A DNA stretch of 64,000 nucleotides. Source: Beroe forskalii. Lineage: Eukaryota; Ctenophora; Nuda; Beroida; Beroidae. Under the pieces are notes generated by a model that was given only the letters and a program-made list of their open reading frames with translations, searched no databases and was not told where the DNA came from. The translations under genes were made by a program, and so were the position numbers. This document shows, in pieces, positions 25,301 through 36,500 of this stretch (within the stretch, counting starts at the first letter, position 1; each line of letters opens with the position of its first letter). The stretch lies in the NCBI GenBank assembly GCA_011033025.1, contig WFMF01000458.1, positions 62,001 through 126,000 on the forward strand, in the 5' to 3' direction.

Positions 25301-26453
25301 GTGATGTACGGAGGCAGAGCTATTGATGACTACGATAGACGTATCATCAACACCTACATGGATGAGTACATGGGAGACTTCATCTTCGATTCCTTCCAAC
25401 CCTTCTTCTTCTACAAAGACAAGGAAGTAGCGTACGACATTCCCCGGGAATCCCAACGAGAGAAGTTCCTGGAGTACATCGAGGAGCTGCCTCTAGCCAA
25501 CACACCGTGTCTTCGGGCTGCACTCCAACGCTGAGATCGGGTACTTCACCAACGCAGCCAAGGACATGTGTAACTTCATGATCGAGCTCCAGCCCCAGAC
25601 CTCCTCTTCGGATGGTGGGATAAGTCGGGAGCAGTACATCGAGAAGGTAGCTACGGATATTGAGGGGAGACTACCCTCGCTATTCGAGCTGGATCGTATC
25701 AGGAAGCAGCTGGGTGAGATTACCCCCACAGCCGTGGTGCTGTTGCAGGAGTTGGAGAGGTTTAACATCCTGGTAGCTAAGATGAAGATCTCAGTGGCCA
25801 CTCTACAGAGAGCCCTTGCTGGTGAGGTGGGTATGTCAGCTGAACTGGATGAGATCGCCAGGGCGCTCTTCAACGGCCAGATCCCTGGCTCCTGGCGTCG
25901 ACTTGCGCCCGATACTCTCAAGAGTTTGGGTAACTGGATTGCTCACTTTGAGCGGAGATTCGAGCAGTATTCTTCCTGGATAGAGAAGGGAGAGCCAGCT
26001 GTCATGTGGCTGTCTGGCCTCCACATTCCAGAGTCCTACCTGACCGCCCTGGTGCAGGCTACGTGTAGAAAGAACGGGTGGCCGCTAGACAAGAGTACGC
26101 TGTACACTACAGTTACTAACCACACTAAGGCAGGAGATGTGAGGGAGAAACTACACTCAGGGTGCTATGTGGAAGGCCTCTATTTGGAGGGTGCGTGTTG
26201 GGACATTGAGAGTGCGTGTCTCAGGAAGTCCAAACCTAAAGTACTGGTGGAGGAACTACCCATCCTGAAGATTATCCCTATTGAGGCTCACAGACTGAAG
26301 TTGCAGAACACCTTCAAGACCCCAGTGTACACTACGTCTGAGCGAAGGAATGCTATGGGAGTGGGACTGGTGTTTGAGGCGGATCTCAGCACTACCGATC
26401 ACAGCTCTCATTGGGTATTGCAGGGAGTCGCTCTTATGCTCAACGCTGATTAG
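10343..26453 (+). CDS. DNAH10: axonemal inner-arm dynein heavy chain, DNAH10 type (with one frame break)
   Basis: This is the force-generating ATPase subunit of ciliary inner-arm dynein I1/f. Coding exons are 10343-10522, 10727-10796, 11041-12814, 12982-13154, 13298-13433, 13584-13831, 13978-14300, 14461-14595, 14909-15102, 15302-15449, 15622-15727, 15871-16057, 16225-16330 and 16517-26453; all joins keep phase. About 4,570 residues result, near the usual length for the family. The N-terminal tail precedes six AAA domains. P-loops are at about residues 1926 (GPAGTGKT), 2207 (GPTGGGKS), 2555 (GETGTSKT) and 2904 (GVGGSGKQ). The coiled-coil stalk and microtubule-binding region follow, then the C-terminal domain ending near [20 protein letters not shown]. 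Assignment to DNAH10 rests on remembered family sequence (AAA1-AAA2 linker). At about 25508 the frame shifts by one base inside the conserved NTP..VFGLH stretch: frame 1 stops at 25534 while the next frame continues the family sequence to 26453. I treat it as one gene with an error or mutation. Confidence 0.85.
16517..26453 (+). other. single exon of about 9.9 kb in the dynein gene
   Basis: After thirteen introns in the first 6 kb of the gene, the whole motor, stalk and C-terminal region (about 3,310 residues) lies in one uninterrupted exon. It begins after the acceptor ATTCATTTCAG at 16516. Such a 5'-only intron distribution is what reverse-transcriptase-mediated intron loss from the 3' end would leave. 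Confidence 0.8.
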
Positions 26454-26679
26454 AGCTCAGAAGATACAACCGTGTAAAGCTATATCGCAGATAGGACTGC
26501 AATGTTTATATGTTATCGAAAACCAATTGTAATTCTACTTTTTGTATATTGTATATAGATACTTAAATAGAGACTTATACTTGGTATAAATTTATACGTT
26601 GTATGTTGTTTTGGGTGTCTAAAAAGAGTAGAGTATCAATATTTTTGTGTCAGTGCTTCAAATATATCTAAAAAGTCTA

Positions 26680-26685
26680 AATAAA
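26680..26685 (+). terminator. candidate polyadenylation signal of the dynein gene
   Basis: AATAAA, about 230 bases after the dynein stop codon, within overlapping AATAAATAAAAT. Position and sequence fit; use is unproven. Confidence 0.4.
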
Positions 26686-28252
26686 TAAAATATTCATACT
26701 ATCATATGTTTAATGTATATCCACGACAAACTTCAAATTTGCTCATTAGGTCTTGTTTTGAATTTCTCATACTAAGGATTTTACCCAAAAATATTGTCAT
26801 CCAAGTTATTTGTCTTAAAAACCACTATTTCATTTTCCAAATCGATGCTTTTATTCGACTTAAAAAGGTATTGAACACGATAATTTGCCATATGTCACAG
26901 TCGCCGCGCGTTTTTGTGTAACGCGCGAACATTTCAATGCACACAAAATGTATCATTTCAGCATCTTGTGCAACATAATTGCCATAGCAACCATGATTTG
27001 GATTGCATTCTACGTATCCATCATCGTGTTACAACAACAAATGCGAGGGTTGCATGATGGACAATTGTAAACATACAACTAGGTTGATTAATGATTTGAC
27101 TTTGGCACTTTTTCCATTTTCGAACTATGACAAAGTTGAAGAAGAATAAAAACAGCATTTAAGTTTTGAATAAAATTCTAATCTGGCCAATATCGGCGAG
27201 ATTGGTACAATATAGTTCAATGAAATCAGAGCAAATTTATTTGGTCATCCTAAAGAAATGCAACCCTTAACCAATCACGTAAACATATCAATAAGGTAGA
27301 ATAAAAATTTCACAGATCTTATGGAGCTGTGTTTTTCATCGGTTTTCATTCAACCGTCTAATTCCATATTCCAACAGCAATGAATTATATGCTGGTTTTC
27401 CTGCTTTCACAGATTAATTCAAATCAAATACGTGCATAATGCGATCAAAGAAAGCTGTTAAAATGCTGACCAACGGTCAACGGTATTTAAAGGGTTTTTC
27501 TTCTGAAGTGGTAACCAATAACCATCGGTCAGCATTCGATTTTACAGCCAATCAAAATATTAATTCGTTTATAAATTAGTCTATTCGCGACAGTCAACTT
27601 ATAAAATGTAATAATATAAAAGTTTATTGAAATCGAAACATGTAATCAAAAAGTTTATTGGCTATCCAAATACAAAATACACTCAAATAAGTTAGTCTGA
27701 TTCTCTCATAGGATATGGTTTTGTCAATAACAAAATTCGGTTAAAAATCTGTAAAGTCTTCTCATCTGACTATAGTTTATGTTGATACTTCTGCATATAA
27801 AATGTTAAAATGTATGTATGTAACACACTGTACACGACGTATTTACACTTGTAGTTCACTGCCCAATTCCCATCATTCCTGTCATAGGTGAGACATGTCA
27901 CAGGTCTTCGTTGGTGATGTATCTGAAATAAGATTCACTGTTCAGTGATGACATACTAGGGAAATGAATTTTGAAAATTATCCTGAAATTTCCTAGTCGC
28001 ACGACATCGTATACGTTAAATTATTATCACGTACGTACATATGGCACATGCGTGGAAATTAGAAATCTCAGTCATTTCCAGATGTCGCAACCGATTACCG
28101 ACTACACCTAGAATGCGAGAAGGATTTTGAAATTTCTGATTCAACAGTACATTACCACCTACAGTAAAGTATGGGTAAAACAAATGGGTAATCTATAATA
28201 GGCGTCAGAAGATTTCTACCGATATTTCCTATCCTATCCTAAGATTGTTACT

Positions 28253-28600
28253 TTAGTTGAGTTTAGAACAATTAAGTAGCACACATTTCCAAAAACAATA
28301 TCTGTTTCCTTCACACCAGACATTCTTGTAGGGATCTGAGCATCTGAAGGTGAGATAAGCAGGGGACCGGTCAGAAGGGAGTTTTATCACAAGGTCAGTG
28401 GGGTCTGAGGGGATGTCCACCCAGATGAAGTCACCACCGAAGAAGATATCACGGTCTGAGGACATATAATTCCTAGGTTGGGGAATGCGTTGGGAATCAC
28501 GATCTGACATATAACTCCTCAGTTGGGGGAATCGGTTAGAAATCAGAGATTGACATTGAATAACGGATTGAGATTGGGGAGGGTTAAAAATTAAAATCAA
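28253..28600 (-). CDS. possible small exon or ORF, unknown
   Basis: An open frame of 115 codons in otherwise AT-rich DNA. It encodes a 15-residue repeat (PQLRSYMSDRDSQRI and a diverged copy PQPRNYMSSDRDI), then a repeat-free tail with WVDIPSDPTDLVIKLPSDRS and four cysteines. I recognise no family. It could be a terminal exon of an unidentified gene, part of an alternative exportin-5 3' end, or chance. Confidence 0.2.
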   Translation of the reverse strand: MILIFNPPQSQSVIQCQSLISNRFPQLRSYMSDRDSQRIPQPRNYMSSDRDIFFGGDFIWVDIPSDPTDLVIKLPSDRSPAYLTFRCSDPYKNVWCEGNRYCFWKCVLLNCSKLN

Positions 28601-30584
28601 AGTCTAACTTGGTGAGGGTTAAAGAGCAGAAAAATATGATAGCAAGAAACAAAATTGTCCTATTAAACGGATTCTTCACTAAAACAGCCACATGAGAAAG
28701 ATGGATCTGCCATGGATAAAATGATGCAATAAAACGCAATAAATTGTGAATGTGAACTCATGATTCATGACTAATTATTTTATAGATTCGTTAAAATTAA
28801 ATCTCTATGAAACTCCCTCGAAACGCTCCTCGTAAATAATAAGTTACTTCTTCATCTCGCTATTCAACTATCCTTGCGTTTGGTGCAAAATCTTTCTCCC
28901 CTCCTTCATTGCTCTCACTGCAGGGGTAATTGACAGGAATTTTCTCATTCTCGATAACAACCGCTAAATTAACGATGTTCTGAAAAATATCGGTAATTTA
29001 TCGCAATTTCTAGAACCTAATAAGTAACTGAAAGCACTCAATTAACAGTATTTTTCTTCAAAAAACGCTGATTTTTAGCGATTATCATTGATTACTAGAA
29101 AAGTTCTGCCAATCACCCCTCCGCTTTCACACCACGATAACAAATACAAATACAATACTTCGCTAAGTGTATCAAATCTTAATTGACCTACCCATTTCAG
29201 CCACATATCTTAGTAGCTTATTTATCAAATTAACTTAAATGTGTAAAAAAGCTTCCAGAAGTCATCAGTTTTTGGATATGTTTATGGAATTAAATGGCTC
29301 TGAAAAAATCTAAAAATATTTATTTGCTAAACCCAAAATAAAATCGACTTAAAAATCGTCTGGGTCAAATTAAACTTTTTTACATTGTATTCTGATTTTT
29401 GAACGAACAATGTACACAGATGGTCTGGCATAGGCAATAAATTAACGATACCAAAGTTCTATTTCAAAATATTATAAATTCTAATTTATCGCATTTTTAA
29501 TGTAAAATACCGGTAGAAGGCATAGCCAAAGTTTCAAAGTTAAAAATCTTAATAAAAGATCTATAAAGATCAACCAAAAAAGGATAAAAATCCTATATTT
29601 CCCATAAAATTCCTAATTGATCACCTGGATCGTCTTAATTAACTTACATCGTAATAAATTATACCATAAGTTAATTGGTCATGCACTAGAATTAACTTCG
29701 TATATTGTTCTCCTGATTCTAAAAATGCTCGATAGTTGATCATTGGAGTAAAAAACCGTAGAAGCGTTCAAGATCACAAATCAAAATCACAACTGCGACT
29801 TGAAATGTGGTATCAGAATTGTGAGATCAGAAACAAGACGGGAAACAACAAATAAATAACTTAGGTTTGGTAATACAAATCTCTAATGTGACCAGATCCT
29901 ATTTCATGGATAATCAACTAAACCTGATGTCCGTTGATCTGAAATAAGTCCATTCAAGTAGTGTTAAACTCTGGTTAACTTGTTCAACCAGATCCGATAA
30001 AGACTGATAAGAACAAGGCACCTGCGTGACCATAATATCGGGAAACATTCTATGCCATCTACTTATCAAATTACATGTGCGTCGTCAGCAAGGAAATGTT
30101 CGATTTTTACCATATATGAGAAACTCTATGGAATGTTCCTAATCTGCTTAAGCCTTTAAATGTGATTTTAATTAGTCGAATTAAATGCATTTTAGGCGCC
30201 ACAGTGCTTTTTCAGCGTTTATCATAATGAATTGACTCATAATCATATTAAGTCAATATGTATTAACGTCTTGAGATTAACTCCTTGAGATTTCAATAGC
30301 AAGCCCATTTTGTTGAGCAGTCATGGCATATTTAAGTGGGTCACTTAACCATTGAAAACTGACGAGAGCTGCCAAACCATTTGAGGGGTTTGGTGACAGA
30401 TGTTTCGAGATTTTCTGCATTATTCTATTCGTGCAGATAAGAGTCTTGGGACTTAAACGCATGCTTTCATGGTCCATTAGTTCATTGGAATGTTCACTAT
30501 CAAATCACAAATTCCCCAATCACAGACTAATTACTAAAATACGATCTACAACCTAGTATTTGGGGGGCGCAACCCCGGCCTATG

Positions 30585-33500
30585 CTACGAGGGGCCGGCC
30601 AGGGGGGCGCTGAAGAGGTTGTGGAGCCCCCCACCGTTCTCAGAGCGGTCATTGTGCGGCATTTCGGGGGCGGTTTTCCTGAAGAGAAGGGGAGCCAGCT
30701 CCTGTATCTTGTAGTGCTGTTTTCCTGCCTCACTGATCGGACGGGATATGATGGGACTAACGACCGACTGCAGGGAGTCCCTCAGGTTTCTTTCACTGGC
30801 CTCCTTTCTCACCAGGGTGTTGAAAAACCTGAAATGCATTGGATTTTCAAAAGTGACATAGTATAGAGATTTTCAAAAGGACCATAAACACAGTCATGAT
30901 ATTGGCACCAATAGCAAAATACCGACGAAACATTTAAAACAACACCAAAAGATATTTTCAGAAAAATGTCCCAAACCCTCTTTGTCTCACTGACCTGTCT
31001 ATCTTCTCATCAATAACGTTAGGTATCTGGGAGAGCACACCCCGAGTAACATGAGGAATAGACCGGAATGTGAGTTGGATGATGGAGACTATGACGTTTA
31101 GCAGGGTGTAGAGGCAGTTGTCATGTTGTCCATGGATCTGCAGGGACTGCAGAGCTTTCACCAGGAACAGGTGGGTTGCTTCCTCCGATAGCGGCTGTCC
31201 AGTGGAGGTGGGGAGAAAAGTGTTAAACCTTCTTTATCTTAAACTTCCATGGAATGAGTTCTAAGCTTCTTAAGGCAGCCTCTCAAAAACAGGGCGGAAC
31301 TTTAGATGGAAAACCATTACCAGTGACAGTTATGAGTTTGAGAGCGTTGTGGGCCATAGCACAAGCTCTGTTGCTGGACACTCCTGAAGAGATATGAACG
31401 TCAATTTCCACTATAATATGAGACAGTTAAACCCTACTGGACAAATTGATCACAAATCATTTAGTCATCTCTACACTTCCACTGATTTCCCAACTCACCA
31501 TCTCCCCAGGCCATACAGGAGAAGACAGACATGAGTAGTTGGGTAGCAATGCTCTTCTCTTGAAGCAGGTGTTCTGTCACTGGATTGTATGCTCCACTCT
31601 TCTTCTTATTCAATTTCTTGTGGCTCCTACTGAAAGGTGGTATAAATATTTAGTAGGGGCTGAGGCGGGAACCGGACACGAGATCGGTGGAAACCCCGTT
31701 GGCATCGGAAAACCAGGGTGGACGGCAGTCTGAGGCAGGCATTATAGCAATAGCTATTCCACATTGGGCACTAAATCCAGTGAAACTTCAAATCATTTTC
31801 ATGTCTCGTGAACTTATCAGCTCAGATAAACAACGTTTTAACATACTACGAAAAAATAGTGCTGCCAAAAATGCTATTCAAGCCGAAACATAATGTCATA
31901 ATGATGAAAAATACAAGGATAGGGATCATAGTTGGCAGCCACCCAGATGAAACTTGGCAAAGCGGTAAGGTATGATTAGGAGATTTATCGGTGGCTGGTT
32001 TGCCTGATCAAATATCAAGTTAAATTTAAACATGACTTAAGTGTAACTTTTCGTTTGAGATAAGAAATTTCGCAAAGTTACCATAAAAAGACTGAACTTG
32101 AACTTTGAAGTTCACCAATCACCAGAACAATTTAGATAAAACCGGGTGCAACAGTAAATGAAATGTACATATTTCATACATCATGTATATACATCATGAA
32201 ATGTGCCTGAATAAGAGAAATATAAAAGTAAAGATGAATGTACCTGGATACTGATAAGTTAAATGTACTTCAAGCTGGCAAATGTACCTGAAGAAGTGAG
32301 AGAGGAGTTCGCAGTACTCCCGTGTAACAATCAGTACCATGTGATCATTGAATATCTCATCTAACTCAGCACTGTCTTCACTGTAGTCATCTGCAATCAC
32401 AACGATCAATGATCATTGATCATAAGAACTTGATAATGGGATATGTCACCGACCACAGAACAAACTAAACACATTCTCATCGGTTTTGAACGAGTCTGTT
32501 TTGAAAATGCTTAAAACTGCTTGTTTAAAATTAAGAGAGAAAGGACAGAAACTCAGCACGAAGTGTACCTGAGGTTATGACGCGTTTCCGGGTCTGTATT
32601 TGTTCCCACTCGGCTGATAAACGCGTGTAAACACTCTCCAGAGTCACCTGGTAACACGTGATTCTTAGTCAAATCACGTGATTTTTAGTCAAATTTCTTA
32701 ATGTCAATGAGTAAAAGGTAGAAAAGTCACGTGATTAAGAGTCAAAGTCACATGACCAATGAATGGTGCAGTGTGCACCTACACAAATCACATGATACTT
32801 AGTATCATGGGTACTGAATACTACTGATAAACGTGGGAACAGTTTAAAGTATTATCCAGGGTTTAGTTTGAAGAGTGAAGCCTTATCTGAATTTTACACA
32901 ATGACCGGCCCAAGCATATAATAAATATTTCCGCTTAATCTAGATTTTTTCCGCAATTAAAAAGTCTAGAATTCTGAATTTTCCATTCTATCTGCAAAGC
33001 ATATATGCAAGTATCCAGAATAATGGCGACTCTGCAGTTCGGCATGCAGACGCCACACGTACTCGTACAGTGAACTTGCTACTTGAGTATTGCTTAAGCC
33101 AGAAATTATAGTACCATTCTGAGCACCTACTCACCTTCAACACAGGGAGACAGAGTCCGTAGTCTTCAATGGGGCAGTTCACCAGGAAGGGTTTGATAAC
33201 AGCGTGCAGAACAGCCTTCACACGCGGCATCTGATAATACAATCATTTAATGAGCCATAAATCAGAAAACTAAAACTAGAAAATATTGAGAGGAAATCTC
33301 GACTTGTCCTCAGTATAGTGGCAATTCAATGCGAAGTGATAAGATGTAGCTGTACAGTGTACCTGCATGGTTGGCAGGAACTGAGCGTAGCAGTCCATGA
33401 TAACGTTAGGGAAGGGAGCCCACTTGAAGACATCCCCAGCCAGATTCTCACACAGACTGTCAACCATCTGGTTAGCGTAGTCAGTCAGAGCTACCATGTT

Positions 33501-36500
33501 CATCCTGAAGGGGATACCAGCGTATTAGCGTAATCAGTGAGGGCTGCCATGCTTATCCTGAGGGATACCAGGGGATAAGCGTAGTCAGTAAGAGCTACCA
33601 TGTTCAATTGTTCATCTTGAGGGGATACCAGGGGATTAGCCAATTTAGAGCTACCATGTTCATTCTTAGGGATACCAGGGGATTAGCGTAGTCAGAGCTA
33701 CCATGTTCATCCTGAGAGTTAACAGGGGATAAGCTTAGTCACAGCTACCATGTTCATCCTGAGGAATACCAGGGGATAAGGGTAACCAAGGCTACCATGT
33801 TCATCCTTAGGAATACCAGGGGATAAGAGTAGTCAGTCAGAGCAACCATGTTCATCCTGATGGGGTTTAGAATATTTCGTTTATCGTTAGCAAAATTCAT
33901 TTTTATTCTAAAAGATACCAGATATTTGGCATATTTCATTTTGTCCTGGCGATTTCCTGAGACTCTGGTCTCTGAGAGGGATTCACAGGTACTCGTACTG
34001 GGTTTTATGGTAGTCACCTCACATGGAAACCGGAAGACTGGGTTTGAAACCAGGGTAATGATCGTATTACATATCACGTAACACATTAACTGGATAATTA
34101 GTTGTGGAAGAGGTTTTGTGGAAGAGGAGTTATAAGGTTATTAATATATCTGACACCGTGTAACATGGGGCAGTGGATCGTGCAACGTGGCAAGCCCTGT
34201 GGAGGAGGCGGAATGATGGATATACTGCTGACGTGGCTGAAATGCAGACGATTTGAGTTCCTTGTACACTCTGCAGTAGTAAGTTTTGTTGTTTTTGTGA
34301 TCTCCAGTTCGGATACACTGCCTTGTATACTTTTTATACCCGCTATCAGATTTCAGAAAATGTTCCTGAGTGTAGTTTTAGGACTTCTGTTGAGCGCTGT
34401 CTCAGCTGATGATCAAGGCACAGTGTTTAGATTTGACTCGTTATTGAAGAAATCATGGTTGTGTCGGATTTGGCAGAAACCCCTCTTATTGCAAATTCAG
34501 GACTTTGGATGCTAACCCAATTAACTCCCCTCAAGGCACAGTGTTGATTCTCGGAGGACAAGGTCTAGCAGGATCAGCCACCTTCACCACGCTCCGTGAT
34601 GCCTCCTACCACACCACCCTGCTGAACAACAACAAGAACTACTACGATTACCACACCCTCGTCTCCCAACACCCGGACACCACTCAAACCATCGTCTGCA
34701 ACCGTCCTGCCCCCCTCTCCGGGTGTTTCGAACTCCAGAACTTCCTGGCGTCTCACACCAAGGTCCGGGCAGTGGTGGACTTTACGTCTAGTAACAGGGA
34801 GTTGATGGAGGACGCTGTGAGTGTGTTGAAGGACCTGGAACCGGAGGTGTACGTGTTTGTGAGCAGTGCAGCGGTGTATGATGTGAGTGTGGAACCAGAG
34901 GAGGTGCCGGTCAAGGAGGAGGCGGGGGTGAGACCTGAGGATGAGGCTACCAGGGAAATCAACAAGTAGGTTATCCGGGGGAATGTGTCTTGACTTCTTT
35001 CTTTGCTAATTGGTTCCAATCTTGATAAGAAAATCCTGAATATCATAGTCTCTGTAAGTGTATACTCTGCGTTTAAACGTAATGCTACGTTTTAATTTTA
35101 TGCTGCAAGACCATACTTCAGTACAAACCCCCTCAATTCTCAAAATGATTTCGGAGATAAGATGCTGGCAGCAGAGGAGGTTTTGGTAGCTAGTGGGATG
35201 CCCTATGTGATACTGAGGTGTGGAGATATCATCGGACCTAGAGATACCACATACAGGTTTGTACTATCCTTACACTTCCAGAACACTGTCAGAGTCAACC
35301 AATTCCAGTGTGTTTTGGTATCACAAACATCATCGAAATATTCGCTCCCTTTCAATACTTCAGTAATGTTTTCTCATTATCCCTGATTAAGAAATTTCCA
35401 ACCCCCTCACTCTATTACAGGTGGTGGCAATACCAGGTGTGGTCAGAACACTTCCCTCTGATCGGTGCCCCGTACCCCATCCCTAACGACCTACATGACG
35501 CCCGCTTCTCACTGACCTACGGACCTGATGTCGCACAAGCAGTGCTCAGTGTCCTCAAAACAGGGGTGCAAAACAAGGTACGAGGCATCATAACATGGTG
35601 CTACACGCATCATAAATACATCTTCCAGTTCATATAACCCCTTTCAAATGAAATGCTATTGGCTACTCTCCTTAATGTCTCCCTCTGTCTCACATCTCCA
35701 CCTTGAATCCTCCCCAGCAACTTTTAAATTGACATTCACAAAACAGGCAACAAATGCGTTCTCCTCTGATGATTCCTCACATTAAACCCCTCTCCAGGTG
35801 TACAACATAGCCCTTGAGAAGATTTTCACCCTGCCCCACTTCCTCCTAGAGCTATGTATCCACTTCAAGACAGACGAGGCGTGCTATGCGGACTACACGG
35901 ACGCCGCAGAGACCTACAACCTCTACCCTAGCAACCACAGGGGCATGCTCAGTCTAGAAGCAGCTCAGGAAGAGTTGGACTTTGTGTCAAGTTCATGGGA
36001 GGAAGTTCTGCGGAGTACTATCGAGTTTTATGAAGCAGCACGGTCAGAGTTCCCAGAGGATCGGAATGAGGTGTTGAAGCGGTTAAATGAGAATATTGTA
36101 CCGTATTTAAGAGTGGGGGATTTGAATAGTGTGGTGGTAGGAGAGAGTAATACTGTAACCATTGATGTAGAGGCTGAAGATGAAGATAAAGAGGATGTGG
36201 AGGAAGAGAAAGAGGATGAGACCGTGAGAACAGAATTGTGACTAGAAGTACTCTACCAATATTAGGGCTCATAAAATTTGAAGTTTTGTAATTGTATTTC
36301 GAAAATTTTATCTTATTTCTATTGTAAATTATTGTTTAAATAACAATTTTAATGAAAAATAACATGAGTGTTTGAATTCTATCTAACACAAAAGTCTTCA
36401 TCTTCATCATAAAAAGAGGGAATGTTTACCTGAATGTAAGGTTTTTCTTTCCTGGATGCGCTGGTGGCTGGCATCCTAGAACGAGCTTTTTTCTTGATTT

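Larger units (their letters stand above)
26454..30584. other. long AT-rich interval, no firm gene
   Basis: It holds the 3' ends of two convergent genes: dynein (+) and exportin-5 (-). Most is AT-rich, without coding signal. A short inverted CG-rich stretch (CGCCGCGCG ... AACGCGCG) lies near 26903-26930. The minus-strand ORF at 28253-28600 is listed separately. Confidence 0.4.

Noticed and set aside
16532..25534. A 3000-residue dynein taken as complete, starting at GTG 16532 and ending at 25534
   Set aside because: The start is internal to an exon that joins upstream exons in phase, and the stop results from the frame break at about 25508.
34102..34515. Separate 137-codon ORF starting at 34102
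   Set aside because: Its last part is the signal-peptide exon followed by intron sequence; the upstream part has no features.
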